A stretch of DNA of 64,000 nt from Microvirga sp. (GCA_031181145.1 JAPSLB010000020.1:1-64000), one strand, 5' to 3'. Shown: positions 33,264-41,711, numbered from the stretch's first letter. Translations and numbers: made by a program. Notes: generated from the sequence alone by a model not told the origin.

Positions 33264-33338
33264 CTAGCGCAGGCCCAGGAAGGACAGGATTGCAACGACG
33301 ACCACGACGGCGCCGATCAGCCAGATGATGTTGTTCAT
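33264..33338 (-). CDS. 24-residue membrane peptide
   Basis: MNNIIWLIGAVVVVVAILSF followed by LGLR and TAG: one complete transmembrane helix with a basic end. CAGGAGAAC lies 6 bases before the ATG, and a GGAAC-N16-GGTT EcfG-like promoter (33399-33375) ends 37 bases upstream, so both signals support a real gene despite its size. Comparable tiny membrane peptides occur in stress regulons. The function is unknown. Confidence 0.65.
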   Translation of the reverse strand: MNNIIWLIGAVVVVVAILSFLGLR

Positions 33339-33374
33339 GACGATGTTCTCCTGACAAAGCATTGACACTATGCC

Positions 33375-33399
33375 AACCGTCACGGTGGGCGTTCGTTCC
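33375..33399 (-). promoter_or_regulatory. candidate EcfG-type promoter of the 24-aa peptide gene
   Basis: On the minus strand GGAAC (33399-33395), 16 bases, GGTT (33378-33375). It has the same sequence pattern as the site at 406-430. The -35 element matches perfectly and the -10 differs in one base. Confidence 0.55.
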
Positions 33400-33452
33400 C
33401 TCGGCAGGAGAGACGGTGGCGGAGCCGCGGCTGCCGGCCTCGCCGGAATGGG

Positions 33453-33731
33453 CTATTCGCAGATCGTCTCCTCCGAGGACGAGAGCTGCCCGAATGCATC
33501 CGTCACCTGCCTCGCAACCGTGCGGCAGTTCTCAGCTCGGATTCCTCTTTGCGTATCTCCATAGACACGGCTCTCGTAGACGTGGCCAGTCTGGTAATCG
33601 GGCCCGAACTGGTACGATCCATAAGCGACGTCGGCAGAAGTCGAGCAGCCTGCAAGTCCGGCAGAAAGTCCGATACCGAGGGCGGCAAGGATGCAACGTG
33701 GTCTCAATGACCCGTCCACACGCTGAGGCAT
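33453..33731 (-). CDS. small hypothetical lipoprotein
   Basis: 92 aa. A basic N-terminus and hydrophobic stretch (CILAALGIGLSAGLAGC) end in a lipobox LAGC (Cys about 29), so it is probably a membrane-anchored lipoprotein. The mature part is short and polar (VYESRVYGDTQRGIRAENCR) with two further Cys near the end. No family was recognised. The ATG at 33731 follows CAGGAG. The 21 upstream in-frame residues to 33752 are less likely. It lies between the 24-aa peptide gene and the porin gene on the same strand. Confidence 0.7.
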   Translation of the reverse strand: MPQRVDGSLRPRCILAALGIGLSAGLAGCSTSADVAYGSYQFGPDYQTGHVYESRVYGDTQRGIRAENCRTVARQVTDAFGQLSSSEETICE

Positions 33732-33870
33732 GAATCCACTCCTGATGGGCATACGTATCTCGCGGAAGAGCCGCTCAGTGCATTTCGAAGCAGGAGATAG
33801 GGTGAATTTCCCGGGTGACGAGTTGGTTGGCCCAACCCACCGGGACTTGGTCCTGGCGTTCGGATGCATA

Positions 33871-33900
33871 AAAGCCCCGGCGCTTCCACCGGGGCTTTCC
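33871..33900. terminator. bidirectional intrinsic terminator after the porin gene
   Basis: GCCCCGG (33874-33880) and CCGGGGC (33889-33895) form a perfect stem with an 8-base loop, flanked by AAAA on the left and TTT on the right. Reading the minus strand it ends the porin transcript with TTTT. Confidence 0.8.
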
Positions 33901-33923
33901 ATGAACTGATCGGATTGAGCCGG

Positions 33924-35159
33924 TTAGAAGTCGCGCTGAACGCGCAGGCGGCCTTCCCAGGAATCGCCCGAGCGGCTGGCAGCGCCGGAACCGCGCGGAT
34001 CGACATTGGCGTAGAGGACTTCGACACCGAGATCGAGCCCGGCAACGGGCGACCAGATCACGTTCGTTCCGGCGCGCCACTCGGTGAAGTCGAATCCTTC
34101 GGGAACTCCTGCACCATAGTTTACACGAGCGTACGAGCCGAAGACGTTCTGACGGACCTCGGGAGTCCAGTAGTGACGCAGACCACCGGCGACCTGCCAG
34201 CCACGGCCGGTTTCGATCTCACCATCGGCGCCGTAATAGGCATCCACGACTGCGCGAGATGCGCCGCCTGCCGAAGCGGAAGAATCAAAGCCCAGGTAAC
34301 CGAGCGCGCCGTCGGCATAGGTCGCGGTGAACCACAGGGCATCACCAGGAGCGAGCGCCGGCAGGTTGAAGTTGACCTGACCTGTAACGGCAAAGCCGTA
34401 CTCCGTATCCGGGATGAAGTCGGTCGGCACGCCGGCGATAGCAACGCTGCGGAGCTGGTGCAGAGCACCGGCCACGGTAGCCGAGCCCCAGGTCCCGGAG
34501 TAGGTCAGGTTGGCAACAACGTCAGGCATGCGCTGACCGGCCTCGAGGAAGCTCACGCCGGTAGCCGGGTCCAGGTCGAAATCGTTGCCGGCATAGCGGC
34601 CTTCTTCGAGCGACAGGGTGGCCGAGAAACCGTTGCCGAACGAGAAGGTGTAGGCCAGCAGGTTGACGTTCGGCTGATCCGACCAGCGGACCGTGCCGAA
34701 AACCTCGCTGTCGATGTCGCCGTTGTCGAAGAAGGTCTGGGCGCGACCGGCGGTCAGGCCACCGAACTGGATGAAGGCCTGGTCGACATTGGCGTAGGTG
34801 GACGAGAAGCCGTACGCGCCGGTGTCGCGGGTCATCTCGAAGCGCACGAAGGTACGCAGCAGGCCGTAGGCCGTAGCGGTACGAGCGTCGAGCTGGATGC
34901 GGCCACGAGCGCGGAAGCCGATCGCGTCGTCATCGCGGAATTCCGGCTCGACGTAGCGGTATTCGGCGCGGACACGGCCGCCGACGCGGAGGCAGGTTTC
35001 GGTACCGGGAATGTAGAAGAAGCCTGCGCCGTAGGTGGAGCAGACGCGAACGTACTCAACAGGAGCAGCCTTCTGCGTGGGAAGGTCCGCAGCGTGAGCC
35101 CCCACGACGGCCGCCAGCCCCGCGACCGATCCAAGGAGAAGGCTCTTAACGAGCTTCAT
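33924..35159 (-). CDS. outer-membrane porin
   Basis: A 411-aa beta-barrel porin of the alphaproteobacterial porin_2 type. It has a cleavable signal peptide (MKLVKSLLLGSVAGLAAVV ... GAHA), then ADLPTQKAAPVEYVRVCSTY, GAGFFYIPGTETCLRVGGRV (two Cys as in the family), alternating beta strands, and a C-terminal RVQRDF ending in the Phe needed for outer-membrane insertion. It forms a general diffusion pore. CTGGAG sits before the ATG at 35159. A terminator follows, so it is transcribed alone. Confidence 0.95.
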   Translation of the reverse strand: MKLVKSLLLGSVAGLAAVVGAHAADLPTQKAAPVEYVRVCSTYGAGFFYIPGTETCLRVGGRVRAEYRYVEPEFRDDDAIGFRARGRIQLDARTATAYGLLRTFVRFEMTRDTGAYGFSSTYANVDQAFIQFGGLTAGRAQTFFDNGDIDSEVFGTVRWSDQPNVNLLAYTFSFGNGFSATLSLEEGRYAGNDFDLDPATGVSFLEAGQRMPDVVANLTYSGTWGSATVAGALHQLRSVAIAGVPTDFIPDTEYGFAVTGQVNFNLPALAPGDALWFTATYADGALGYLGFDSSASAGGASRAVVDAYYGADGEIETGRGWQVAGGLRHYWTPEVRQNVFGSYARVNYGAGVPEGFDFTEWRAGTNVIWSPVAGLDLGVEVLYANVDPRGSGAASRSGDSWEGRLRVQRDF

Positions 35160-35214
35160 AGTATTACTCCAGAAATTCAAAACGCGTGAGTCCCAGGACC
35201 CATATCTAATCGTG

Positions 35215-35242
35215 ACAATAGCGAGCCAGCCGTTTCAGGCAA
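35215..35242 (-). promoter_or_regulatory. candidate sigma-70 promoter of the porin gene
   Basis: On the minus strand TTGCCT (35242-35237), 16 bases, TATTGT (35220-35215), giving a leader of roughly 50 bases before the ATG at 35159. Confidence 0.4.
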
Positions 35243-35377
35243 CATTCCCGTGTGTCGGACCTGCCCACGATGCGCCCTTACTGCACAATATATAGGCAAG
35301 TTATGGCGCCTTCCGAACCTTTCCTGCCGAGTGTGACAAAATCTCAACACCCCGAAATCCCCCTGGGAGGAACGTCC

Positions 35378-35671
35378 TCAATCGTCGAAGAAGTCAAGAC
35401 CTTCGCTCCGGCAGCGATACCCGATCGGGCATTGTGGGGTATCGCGGGTTGGCACGAAGGCGAGTTCGAGGCCTTCATTGAGCTCGCAGAAGCCCCGATG
35501 ACGCACGAAACGGTCATACGTATATGTGCCGGTGCTCAGAACGGCCGCGCCTCTCGAAAGAATGACCTGTTGAGCCTGGCCACATGTGAGGCTGAGAGTT
35601 GAAAGGCGCTGTTGGGCCTCTACGCTCGAAGCATAGGCCAAGAATGCCAAGGCAAGCACGATCCATTTCAT
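35378..35671 (-). CDS. secreted small cysteine-containing hypothetical protein
   Basis: 97 aa with a signal peptide (MKWIVLALAFLAYASSVEAQ). The mature part has four Cys in CGQAQQVILSRGAAVLSTGT, GFCELNEGLELAFVP and QCPIGYRC, likely two disulfides. The layout is shared by a conserved family of short secreted proteins in Bradyrhizobium and Methylobacterium relatives whose function is unknown. ATG 35671 (after GGTGGATGG) was used rather than 35719 because it starts the signal peptide. It stands alone between the porin and acyl-CoA ligase genes. Confidence 0.75.
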   Translation of the reverse strand: MKWIVLALAFLAYASSVEAQQRLSTLSLTCGQAQQVILSRGAAVLSTGTYTYDRFVRHRGFCELNEGLELAFVPTRDTPQCPIGYRCRSEGLDFFDD

Positions 35672-35780
35672 AACGCCATCCACCGATATTGCGCGTCCAA
35701 GAGGCGGCCTCGTCGGCATGACAACGCAGAGGCGGCTGCTTTGTTACAGATGGCTGGGAGACGGCTCCTACGATCGACCG

Positions 35781-35805
35781 CTAGAGCATCGCCTGCAGGC
35801 GATGC
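35781..35805. repeat. short palindrome at the 3' end of the acyl-CoA ligase gene
   Basis: GCATCGCCTGCAGGCGATGC (35786-35805) is a perfect 20-bp palindrome, preceded by CTAGA. Together they match the outer ends of the CTAG-bounded repeat family (CTAGAGCATCG ... CGATGCGC) and may be a shrunken copy. It encodes the last residues and the stop of the ligase. Confidence 0.4.
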
Positions 35806-37355
35806 GCCATTTCCACCGTGGCGGGGTAGTCGGTCTTGCCGGATCCCAGGACAGGGATGCCGGACACGAGGATGGCCTTCGGCACCCACAATTCAGGGAA
35901 GCCCTGCTGCTGCGCATGAGCCAGGAGCATGTCCCGATCCGCATCCGGCTTATCGGTGACGAGGACGATCTGCTCCCCCTTCCGGGGATCGGGCAAGGCG
36001 ACGACCACATGATTGGAATCGGGCCAGAGCTCCTGAATGGTGGCTTCGATGGCGGCCAGCGACACCATCTCGCCGCCGATTTTGGCGAAGCGCTTCGCCC
36101 GCCCCCTAATGGTGACGATATCGTCCTGGACAATGACGATGTCGCCCGTATCGTGCCAGCCGTCTTCCGGCGGACTGACCCCATCCGGAGCGGCGGGGTC
36201 GAGATATCCCTTCATCACATTGGGACCGCGCACATACAGTCGACCTCCCTCGTGGATCCCCTCCACGGGCTCCAGGCGCCACTCGATCCCCGGCAGGATA
36301 AGCCCGACGGATCCGGGGCGATTGCGGTCCGGGAGATTGACCGCGATCACCGGCGAGCACTCGGTCGCCCCATATCCTTCGAGAATGACCGAGCCGTGCC
36401 TGGCCCAGAGCTTGCGCGTCTCCGGCTTCACATGCTCGGCGCCCGCGATGACCAGGCGCACGGTCGCCAGATCCTCCCCGCCGGCAGCCCGGGCATAACC
36501 CTGAAGGAAGGTGTCGGTGGCGAGCAGCACCGTGGAACGGGTGCCGGCAATCAGTTTCGGGATCTGCTTGTAATGAAGCGGGCTCGGATAGAGCACGGAT
36601 TTCATGCCGTTCAGAACGGCGGTCAGGAGCCCCGCCGTCAGGCCGAAGGAATGGAAGATCGGCAGGGGATCGAAGAACACATCGTCCGGCTTCAGCGCAT
36701 CGCCCGCCAGGGCTTTCACCTGATAGGCGTTCGCGACGAGGTTCGCGTTCGTCAGCACGACGCCCTTCGGCACGCCCTCCGAGCCTGAGGTGAAGAGCAC
36801 GACAGCCGGGTCGTCCGGGCTCACCTTCGCCCTGGCATGGACCCGCCGCGCCATCCACGAATGCGCGAGCCCGCGGAGCTTGTCCAGGCTCGTCAGGGTC
36901 TCGCGCACATCCTCGAGCCAGAGAACGCGGCGGCCCTCCCCCAGCTGCTCGACGACCTCGTCGAGCTTGCCCTGCTCCACGAAGCGGCGGGACGTCACGA
37001 TGGTCTTCACCCCCGCGACCTCGCAGGCCGCCTTCAGATTCTTGATTCCGGCGGTGAAGTTCAGGAAGGCCGGGACGCGCCCGAAGGCGTTCAGGCCGAA
37101 CAGAGTGACGGCGATGGCCTGAACGTTCGGCAGCAGAACGCCGACGATTTCGCGGTCTTCCGTCAGGCCTGCGAGCTTGCGCCCCAGGACGAGCGACCCG
37201 AGGACGAGGCGTCCGAAGGTGATCGGCTGGCGTTCGAGATCCTCCAGGGCGACCTTGTTCCGCCCGAACCGGTCCCGGGCATCGAGGAGTGCGCCGAACA
37301 GGCTTTTGCGCGTCTGCGCCGTATCGAACTCTGCCACGGGCGCTCCTCTGTCCAT
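35781..37355 (-). CDS. AMP-dependent acyl-CoA/acyl-ACP synthetase
   Basis: A 524-aa ANL-superfamily enzyme that activates a fatty or other carboxylic acid as acyl-AMP and then forms a thioester. Motifs: the P-loop-like LFTSGSEGVPKGVVLTNANL (about 190-209), EGYGATECSP (about 330), the adenylate-binding DGWHDTGDIVIVQDD and the hinge IRGRAKRFAKIGGEMVSLA, with the conserved GKTDY C-terminal Lys. It resembles the acyl-ACP synthetase half of Aas. Its ATG overlaps the stop of the phosphoribosyltransferase gene (ATGA), so the two are coupled. The substrate is not determined. Confidence 0.9.
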   Translation of the reverse strand: MDRGAPVAEFDTAQTRKSLFGALLDARDRFGRNKVALEDLERQPITFGRLVLGSLVLGRKLAGLTEDREIVGVLLPNVQAIAVTLFGLNAFGRVPAFLNFTAGIKNLKAACEVAGVKTIVTSRRFVEQGKLDEVVEQLGEGRRVLWLEDVRETLTSLDKLRGLAHSWMARRVHARAKVSPDDPAVVLFTSGSEGVPKGVVLTNANLVANAYQVKALAGDALKPDDVFFDPLPIFHSFGLTAGLLTAVLNGMKSVLYPSPLHYKQIPKLIAGTRSTVLLATDTFLQGYARAAGGEDLATVRLVIAGAEHVKPETRKLWARHGSVILEGYGATECSPVIAVNLPDRNRPGSVGLILPGIEWRLEPVEGIHEGGRLYVRGPNVMKGYLDPAAPDGVSPPEDGWHDTGDIVIVQDDIVTIRGRAKRFAKIGGEMVSLAAIEATIQELWPDSNHVVVALPDPRKGEQIVLVTDKPDADRDMLLAHAQQQGFPELWVPKAILVSGIPVLGSGKTDYPATVEMAHRLQAML

Positions 37356-37861
37356 CAGCCGGCCGAGCCTTCACGGATCGGCGCCTGATAGGCCAGCCCC
37401 ATATCCCACGGGAAATAGATCCAGGTATCCTGGCTGACTTCCGTGACGAAGGTGTCGATCAGGGGGCGGCCCGCAGGCTTGGCGTAAACGGCTGCGAAAT
37501 GGGCGTTCGGCAGCATGTCACGAACGATCTTGGCGGTTTTGCCGGTATCCGTGAGGTCGTCGACCACGAGCACGCCCTGCCCCTTGCCGTCGCCGATCGC
37601 CTTAACGGAGGGCGCGATGTCCTTCAGCACCTTGAGCTCGCCCTGGTTCTTGTAGTCGTGATAGCTGGCGATGCAGACGCTCTCGATGAGGCGCAGATCG
37701 AGCTCACGGGCCACGATGGCGGCCGGCACCAGGCCGCCGCGGGTGATGCAGACGATCGCCTCGAACGGGCCTGCCGAGGCCAGGCGCCAGGCGAGCGCGC
37801 GGCAATCGCGGTGGAACTGATCCCATGAGACGGGGAACGCTTTGGGTGAGGTGGGAGACAT
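37355..37861 (-). CDS. gpt: xanthine/guanine phosphoribosyltransferase
   Basis: 168 aa. Transfers phosphoribose from PRPP to xanthine or guanine, a purine salvage step. The PRPP motif is [18 protein letters not shown] (about 96-113), ITRGGLVPA (about 39-47) supplies the pyrophosphate loop, and WIYFPWDM near the C-terminus is typical of Gpt. It precedes and overlaps the acyl-CoA ligase gene. The start [19 protein letters not shown] is the usual one. Guanine versus xanthine preference cannot be read from sequence. Confidence 0.92.
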   Translation of the reverse strand: MSPTSPKAFPVSWDQFHRDCRALAWRLASAGPFEAIVCITRGGLVPAAIVARELDLRLIESVCIASYHDYKNQGELKVLKDIAPSVKAIGDGKGQGVLVVDDLTDTGKTAKIVRDMLPNAHFAAVYAKPAGRPLIDTFVTEVSQDTWIYFPWDMGLAYQAPIREGSAG

Positions 37862-37897
37862 CGGTTTGCTCGTGTACCTGCGGGATGGAAACGGGGG

Positions 37898-38650
37898 TCA
37901 AAGGGGTGCCCGGTCGCCCTTCAGGCGGCCGAGCAGATCGCGAATGGCGGCGGCGGCATGCGCAACGGAGGCAGGGTCCTTGCCCCGCGCGACGATCTGA
38001 TTGCGAAAGCCGCTTGCGGAAAAAGACGGGTAGGAACCGATGGAGACGTCCGGATGCGCGGCCGCGATCCGGCTCAGGCCTTCCGCATAGATGCCCTCGG
38101 CGAGGCCCTCCGCCTCGATGGTCTCGATGATCATGCGCGCGCCGGTCTGGAGCGTCGGCGCGATGCTGTCGAGCATCGCCTGCATGATCGACGGCACGCC
38201 CGCCATGACGAAGACATTGCCGATCCTGAAGCCCGGAGCCTTGGAAATGGGGTTCTCGATGAGATCCGCCCCGTCGGGGATGCGGGCCATGCGCATGCGG
38301 GCCTCGTTCAGCTCATGCGGCTGGTAGCGCTCCCGGAGCATGGCGACGGCGCGCGGATCGTAGCCGATGCCGACATTGAAGGCCTTGGCCATGCAATCGG
38401 CGGTGATGTCGTCATGGGTCGGGCCAATCCCGCCGGTCGTGAAGAGATAGGTATACCGGCTGCGCAGGGCGTTGACGGCGCCGACGATCTCTTCCTCCAC
38501 GTCCGGCACGATGCGGACTTCGCGCAGGTCGATCCCGATGCCGGTGAGGTACTCGGCGATATAGCCGATATTCTTGTCCTTGGTGCGGCCCGTGAGGATC
38601 TCATCGCCGATGATGAGAAGGGCGGCTGTTACAGAGGCGGCCATGCGCAT
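37898..38650 (-). CDS. CinA-type competence/damage-inducible protein, molybdopterin-binding domain
   Basis: A 250-aa MoaB/MogA-like CinA N-terminal-domain protein. Signatures: AALLIIGDEILTGRTKDKN, YLFTTGGIGPTHDDITADC (GGxGPTxDD) and GFRIGNVFVMAGVPSIMQAM. It lacks the C-terminal CinA deamidase domain, as in the alphaproteobacterial stand-alone form. Related proteins act on ADP-ribose or NMN or bind molybdopterin. The present activity is unresolved. Start ATG 38650 was chosen (AAGGGA just upstream). ATG 38644 is possible. Confidence 0.88.
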   Translation of the reverse strand: MRMAASVTAALLIIGDEILTGRTKDKNIGYIAEYLTGIGIDLREVRIVPDVEEEIVGAVNALRSRYTYLFTTGGIGPTHDDITADCMAKAFNVGIGYDPRAVAMLRERYQPHELNEARMRMARIPDGADLIENPISKAPGFRIGNVFVMAGVPSIMQAMLDSIAPTLQTGARMIIETIEAEGLAEGIYAEGLSRIAAAHPDVSIGSYPSFSASGFRNQIVARGKDPASVAHAAAAIRDLLGRLKGDRAPL

Positions 38651-38957
38651 CGATCCCTTTCGAGGGCCTTTAGCGTCAGAAACGGCAATTCTCAAGCGCA
38701 AGCACGATAGCACATTCCTTCATCCCCGGCCGGGAATACACCCTCACCGTCCCGTCGCGCCCCTTCCATGGCTGGGCCGTTCCGGCCATCCCGATCAGGA
38801 AAGCGCAATGTCCTCAAGAAGCGAGACCGCCGTCGCAGGGCCGGTGGTGACGTGGACGGAATAGCCCGCCTGAGCACCGGAAGCCATGGAATACGGCTCG
38901 GGTTGAAGACAAGGCGTCTCCCCTGCTACGGGAGGCTCTTCAGAGAAGATGGATTGA
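38651..38957. other. intergenic region with REP-like sequence
   Basis: A 307-base gap between divergent cinA-like and sfsA genes. It contains REP-like GGCCGGG and GGCTGGGCCGTTCCGGCC sequence (about 38721-38800). A minus-strand frame at 38795-38995 was considered and rejected as weak. Confidence 0.45.
38760..38800. repeat. REP-like palindrome (degenerate copy)
   Basis: CCATGGCTGGGCCGTTCCGG followed by CCATCC has the same GGCCGGG/CCCGGCC character as the copies at 15770 and 55394, with mismatches. Confidence 0.35.
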
Positions 38958-39677
38958 ATGCGTTTCCAGGAAACCCTGCTCGAAGGCCGGCTCATCGAGC
39001 GTTACAAGCGATTTCTGGCCGATGTGGAACTCGCCTCCGGCGAGATCGTGACGGCCCACTGCGCCAATCCGGGTGCAATGATGGGCCTGAAGGAGCCCGG
39101 CAGCCGGGTGCTCCTCTCCCGGGCCTCGAACCCGGCCCGCAAGCTCAAGTACAATTGGGAATTCGTGGAGGTCGCGGCCGGCGGGGGGCCCTTGCAGCTT
39201 ATCGGCATCAACACCTCGCGCCCTAATCTCCTCGTGGCGGAGGCCCTGCGCGAGGGACGTCTTGCGCCGTTCGCCCGTTACGAGCGCGTCCGTCCCGAGG
39301 TGAAGTACGGCAGGAACAGCCGCGTGGACTTTCTCCTGGAAAACGACGGCGAGCCGCCCTGTTACCTCGAGGTCAAGAATTGCCACCTGATGCGGGAGGC
39401 AGGCTTCGCGGAGTTCCCGGATTGCGTGGCGGCCCGAAGCGCCAAGCACCTTTATGAACTTGCGGACATGGCTGCTGCCGGAGCCAGGGCCGCCCTCGTC
39501 TACGTGATCCAGATGGATGCGAACCGCTTCGATGTGGCCCGGGACATCGATCCGGCCTACGACAAGGCGTTCCGCCATGCCCTTGCGTCAGGCGTCGAGT
39601 CCTATGCCTATGTATGCCGGATCACGCCCGAAGAGGTCACCATCGACCGACCTGTCGAGATCGTCACGCCCCGGTAG
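38958..39677 (+). CDS. sfsA: sugar fermentation stimulation protein homologue / nuclease-like SfsA
   Basis: 239 aa. Family signatures are clear: an N-terminal RYKRFLADVELASGEIVTAH, a HCANPGAMMGLKEPGSRVLL segment, and a C-terminal GRNSRVDFLLENDGEPPCYL followed by VKNCHLM, and QMDANRFDVARDIDPAYDKA. SfsA has been tied to DNA binding or nuclease activity and to sugar metabolism control. The endonuclease-like catalytic residues (Asp and Lys around VDFLLE and EVKNCHL) are present. The start ATG at 38958 follows AGATGG-like sequence and gives the normal length. Confidence 0.93.
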   Translation: MRFQETLLEGRLIERYKRFLADVELASGEIVTAHCANPGAMMGLKEPGSRVLLSRASNPARKLKYNWEFVEVAAGGGPLQLIGINTSRPNLLVAEALREGRLAPFARYERVRPEVKYGRNSRVDFLLENDGEPPCYLEVKNCHLMREAGFAEFPDCVAARSAKHLYELADMAAAGARAALVYVIQMDANRFDVARDIDPAYDKAFRHALASGVESYAYVCRITPEEVTIDRPVEIVTPR

Positions 39678-39686
39678 ATTCAGGAG

Positions 39687-39731
39687 ACCGTCATCCCGGG
39701 CCGCGCAGCGGAGCCCGGGATCGCGTGATGC
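39687..39731. repeat. REP-like palindrome
   Basis: GTCATCCCGGGCCGCGCAGC followed by GGAGCCCGGGATCGCG is an inverted repeat of the CCCGGG type, located just after the sfsA stop. It is another member of the same dispersed family. Confidence 0.6.
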
Positions 39732-39920
39732 CTGTTCCTTTCGCCAGGTCCGGTCCCGGACCTGACCCGGGGAGGGCCCTCTCGGTCCGCGAGATCGCAG
39801 CCCTTCGGGCAATCGGAAGCGCCGGCACGACGGCGGCGATGGCAATGGGGCGGCGGAATAAGGAACCGTTGCGAATGGAGCTGCGCCTGCGCGGGGAGGA
39901 CGGTGGCGCGAGCCGCCCCC

Positions 39921-40769
39921 TTATGCCCGCTCGAAAACGAGGTTCATGCGCGTCCGGAGAGTCAGGCGATAGCCTCTCTCCTCCAGGAGCTTCTGCACAT
40001 CCTCCTGCCAGCGATCCGGAACGTCGGGGATGATGAGGAGCGAGGGGTAGAGCGAGGCAGGCGCATCGCGGAAGAACGGATCGAGGATCAAATCCTCGGC
40101 CCCTTCGACGTCGAGCTTGACCGCATCCAGGCGGGCGAACCCCTCGCGCTTCACGAGATCGAGCAGGGTCACGGCCGGCACGCGGATCGTGTCCGTCTGG
40201 CTCGAATTCACGATCTTGAGGCTCGCCTCGCCCTTGTTGAGCGGGTCGAGGAACAGGGTGAGTTCGCCGGTCTTGTCGGCGACCGCGCAAGCCACCGCCT
40301 TGATCGTGCCGAAGGGGTTCAGCCGGATGTTGTGGACCAGGCGGTCGAAGATCTCCGGCTGCGGCTCGACCGCAAGGATCCGGGAGGAGGGAGCGACCTT
40401 CCGCGCCACCAGCAGCGCATACCAGCCTACGTTCGAGCCCACGTCGATGAAGGTGAAGCCCTCCCGGTTGCGGCCTGCGATGAGCCTGATCTCGTCCAGG
40501 TCGAAATATTGGGGGGTAAAGAGTATCCGCCGCTCGCAGACGTTCCTGTGGGGAACGACCCGCATACGCACCCCGAAGGTTTCCAGATCGAGGGGCTGAT
40601 CCTTGAGAGATCTCATGACCACCCGGCGCAGCATCATGGCAACGCGGCGCCCCGCCCAGCTGCCCGGGAGACCGCGCGTGCGATCGATCACCCAGCGGGT
40701 GAGACCTGAAGGCGCAAAAGTCCCGAAGGGACGGGGGTCATTCATTACGGAAGTATCCAAAGCCGCCAT
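39921..40769 (-). CDS. FkbM-family SAM-dependent methyltransferase
   Basis: 282 aa. The FkbM type is shown by the SAM motif FTFIDVGSNVGWYALLVARK (about 107-126), ILAVEPQPEIFDRLVHNIRL, a sugar or secondary-substrate loop and the KLDVEGAEDLIL motif (about 219-230). Such enzymes O-methylate sugars, lipopolysaccharide or secondary metabolites. The target is unknown and no glycan cluster is adjacent. ATG 40745 (MNDPRPFG) is an alternative start. It is divergent from map. Confidence 0.88.
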   Translation of the reverse strand: MAALDTSVMNDPRPFGTFAPSGLTRWVIDRTRGLPGSWAGRRVAMMLRRVVMRSLKDQPLDLETFGVRMRVVPHRNVCERRILFTPQYFDLDEIRLIAGRNREGFTFIDVGSNVGWYALLVARKVAPSSRILAVEPQPEIFDRLVHNIRLNPFGTIKAVACAVADKTGELTLFLDPLNKGEASLKIVNSSQTDTIRVPAVTLLDLVKREGFARLDAVKLDVEGAEDLILDPFFRDAPASLYPSLLIIPDVPDRWQEDVQKLLEERGYRLTLRTRMNLVFERA

Positions 40770-40889
40770 ACCGGATGAACAGGGTTGCTCATGACACCCC
40801 TGAGGCTTATTCGCAACCCATCGAAGCAGGATCCTTGCTTGCGCAAAGCGAGATGATCCTTACATTCGGCTTGAAAGCAAGGATCGAGA

Positions 40890-41711
40890 ATGACCGAGAC
40901 AGACGTCGTCGAACGCAGGCGCTCCGGCGATATTCCGCTTCACGGCCCCGAGGATTTCGAGGGGATGCGGCGCGCGGGGCGCATGGTGGCGGAATGCCTG
41001 GACATGCTGAGCGAGCATGTGAAGCCTGGCGTGACGACGGAACATCTCGACAGGCTCGCCTTCGAGTTCATCCGCGACAACGGTGCCTATCCGGCCTGTC
41101 TCCATTATCGCGGCTATACCAAGACGATCTGCACCTCGATCAACCACGTGGTCTGCCACGGCATTCCCAACGACAAGCCGCTGCGGGACGGCGACATCAT
41201 GAATGTCGACGTCACCCTGATCCTGGACGGATGGCACGGCGACTCGAGCCGCATGTACTATGTCGGTGACGTTCCCCGCCGGGCGCAGCGTCTGTGCGAG
41301 ATCACCTACGAATGCCTCCTGCGTGGGATTGCCGCCGTGAAACCGGGCGCCACCACAAACGACATCGGCGCAGCCATTCAAACCTATGCCGAGGCCGAGC
41401 GCTGCTCCGTGGTGCGCGATTTCTGCGGCCATGGCGTCGGCAAGACCTTCCACGCCTCCCCGACGATTCTCCACTATGTGGAGCCAGCCTACAACGTGGT
41501 GCTGGAACCCGGGATGTTCTTCACGATCGAGCCGATGATCAACCTGGGCCGCCCGCAGGTGAAGGTGCTGTCCGACGGCTGGACCGCCGTGACGCGCGAC
41601 CGCTCCCTGTCGGCCCAGTTCGAACACATGGTCGGCGTGACGGAAACGGGCGTCGAGGTCTTCACCTACTCTCCCAAGGGACTGGACAAGCCGCCCTATA
41701 ATCTGGGCTGA
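40890..41711 (+). CDS. map: type I methionyl aminopeptidase
   Basis: Removes initiator methionine from nascent proteins in the cytoplasm. 273 aa with the five metal ligands in their usual settings: the NVDVTLILDGWHGDSSRMYY segment (two Asp), GHGVGKTFHASPTILHY (His) and the Glu residues in FFTIEPMI and AQFEHMVGV. It also has the substrate-side HYRGYTKTICTSINHVVCHG motif. An N-terminal extension of about 20 residues is common in the alphaproteobacterial form. It is followed by radC after an 82-base gap. Confidence 0.97.
   Translation: MTETDVVERRRSGDIPLHGPEDFEGMRRAGRMVAECLDMLSEHVKPGVTTEHLDRLAFEFIRDNGAYPACLHYRGYTKTICTSINHVVCHGIPNDKPLRDGDIMNVDVTLILDGWHGDSSRMYYVGDVPRRAQRLCEITYECLLRGIAAVKPGATTNDIGAAIQTYAEAERCSVVRDFCGHGVGKTFHASPTILHYVEPAYNVVLEPGMFFTIEPMINLGRPQVKVLSDGWTAVTRDRSLSAQFEHMVGVTETGVEVFTYSPKGLDKPPYNLG

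Noticed and set aside
38795-38995. 66-codon minus-strand frame ending ATAVSLLEDIALS
   Set aside because: No ribosome site at any start, no recognised family, and it overlaps the sfsA start. It could not be supported beyond composition.
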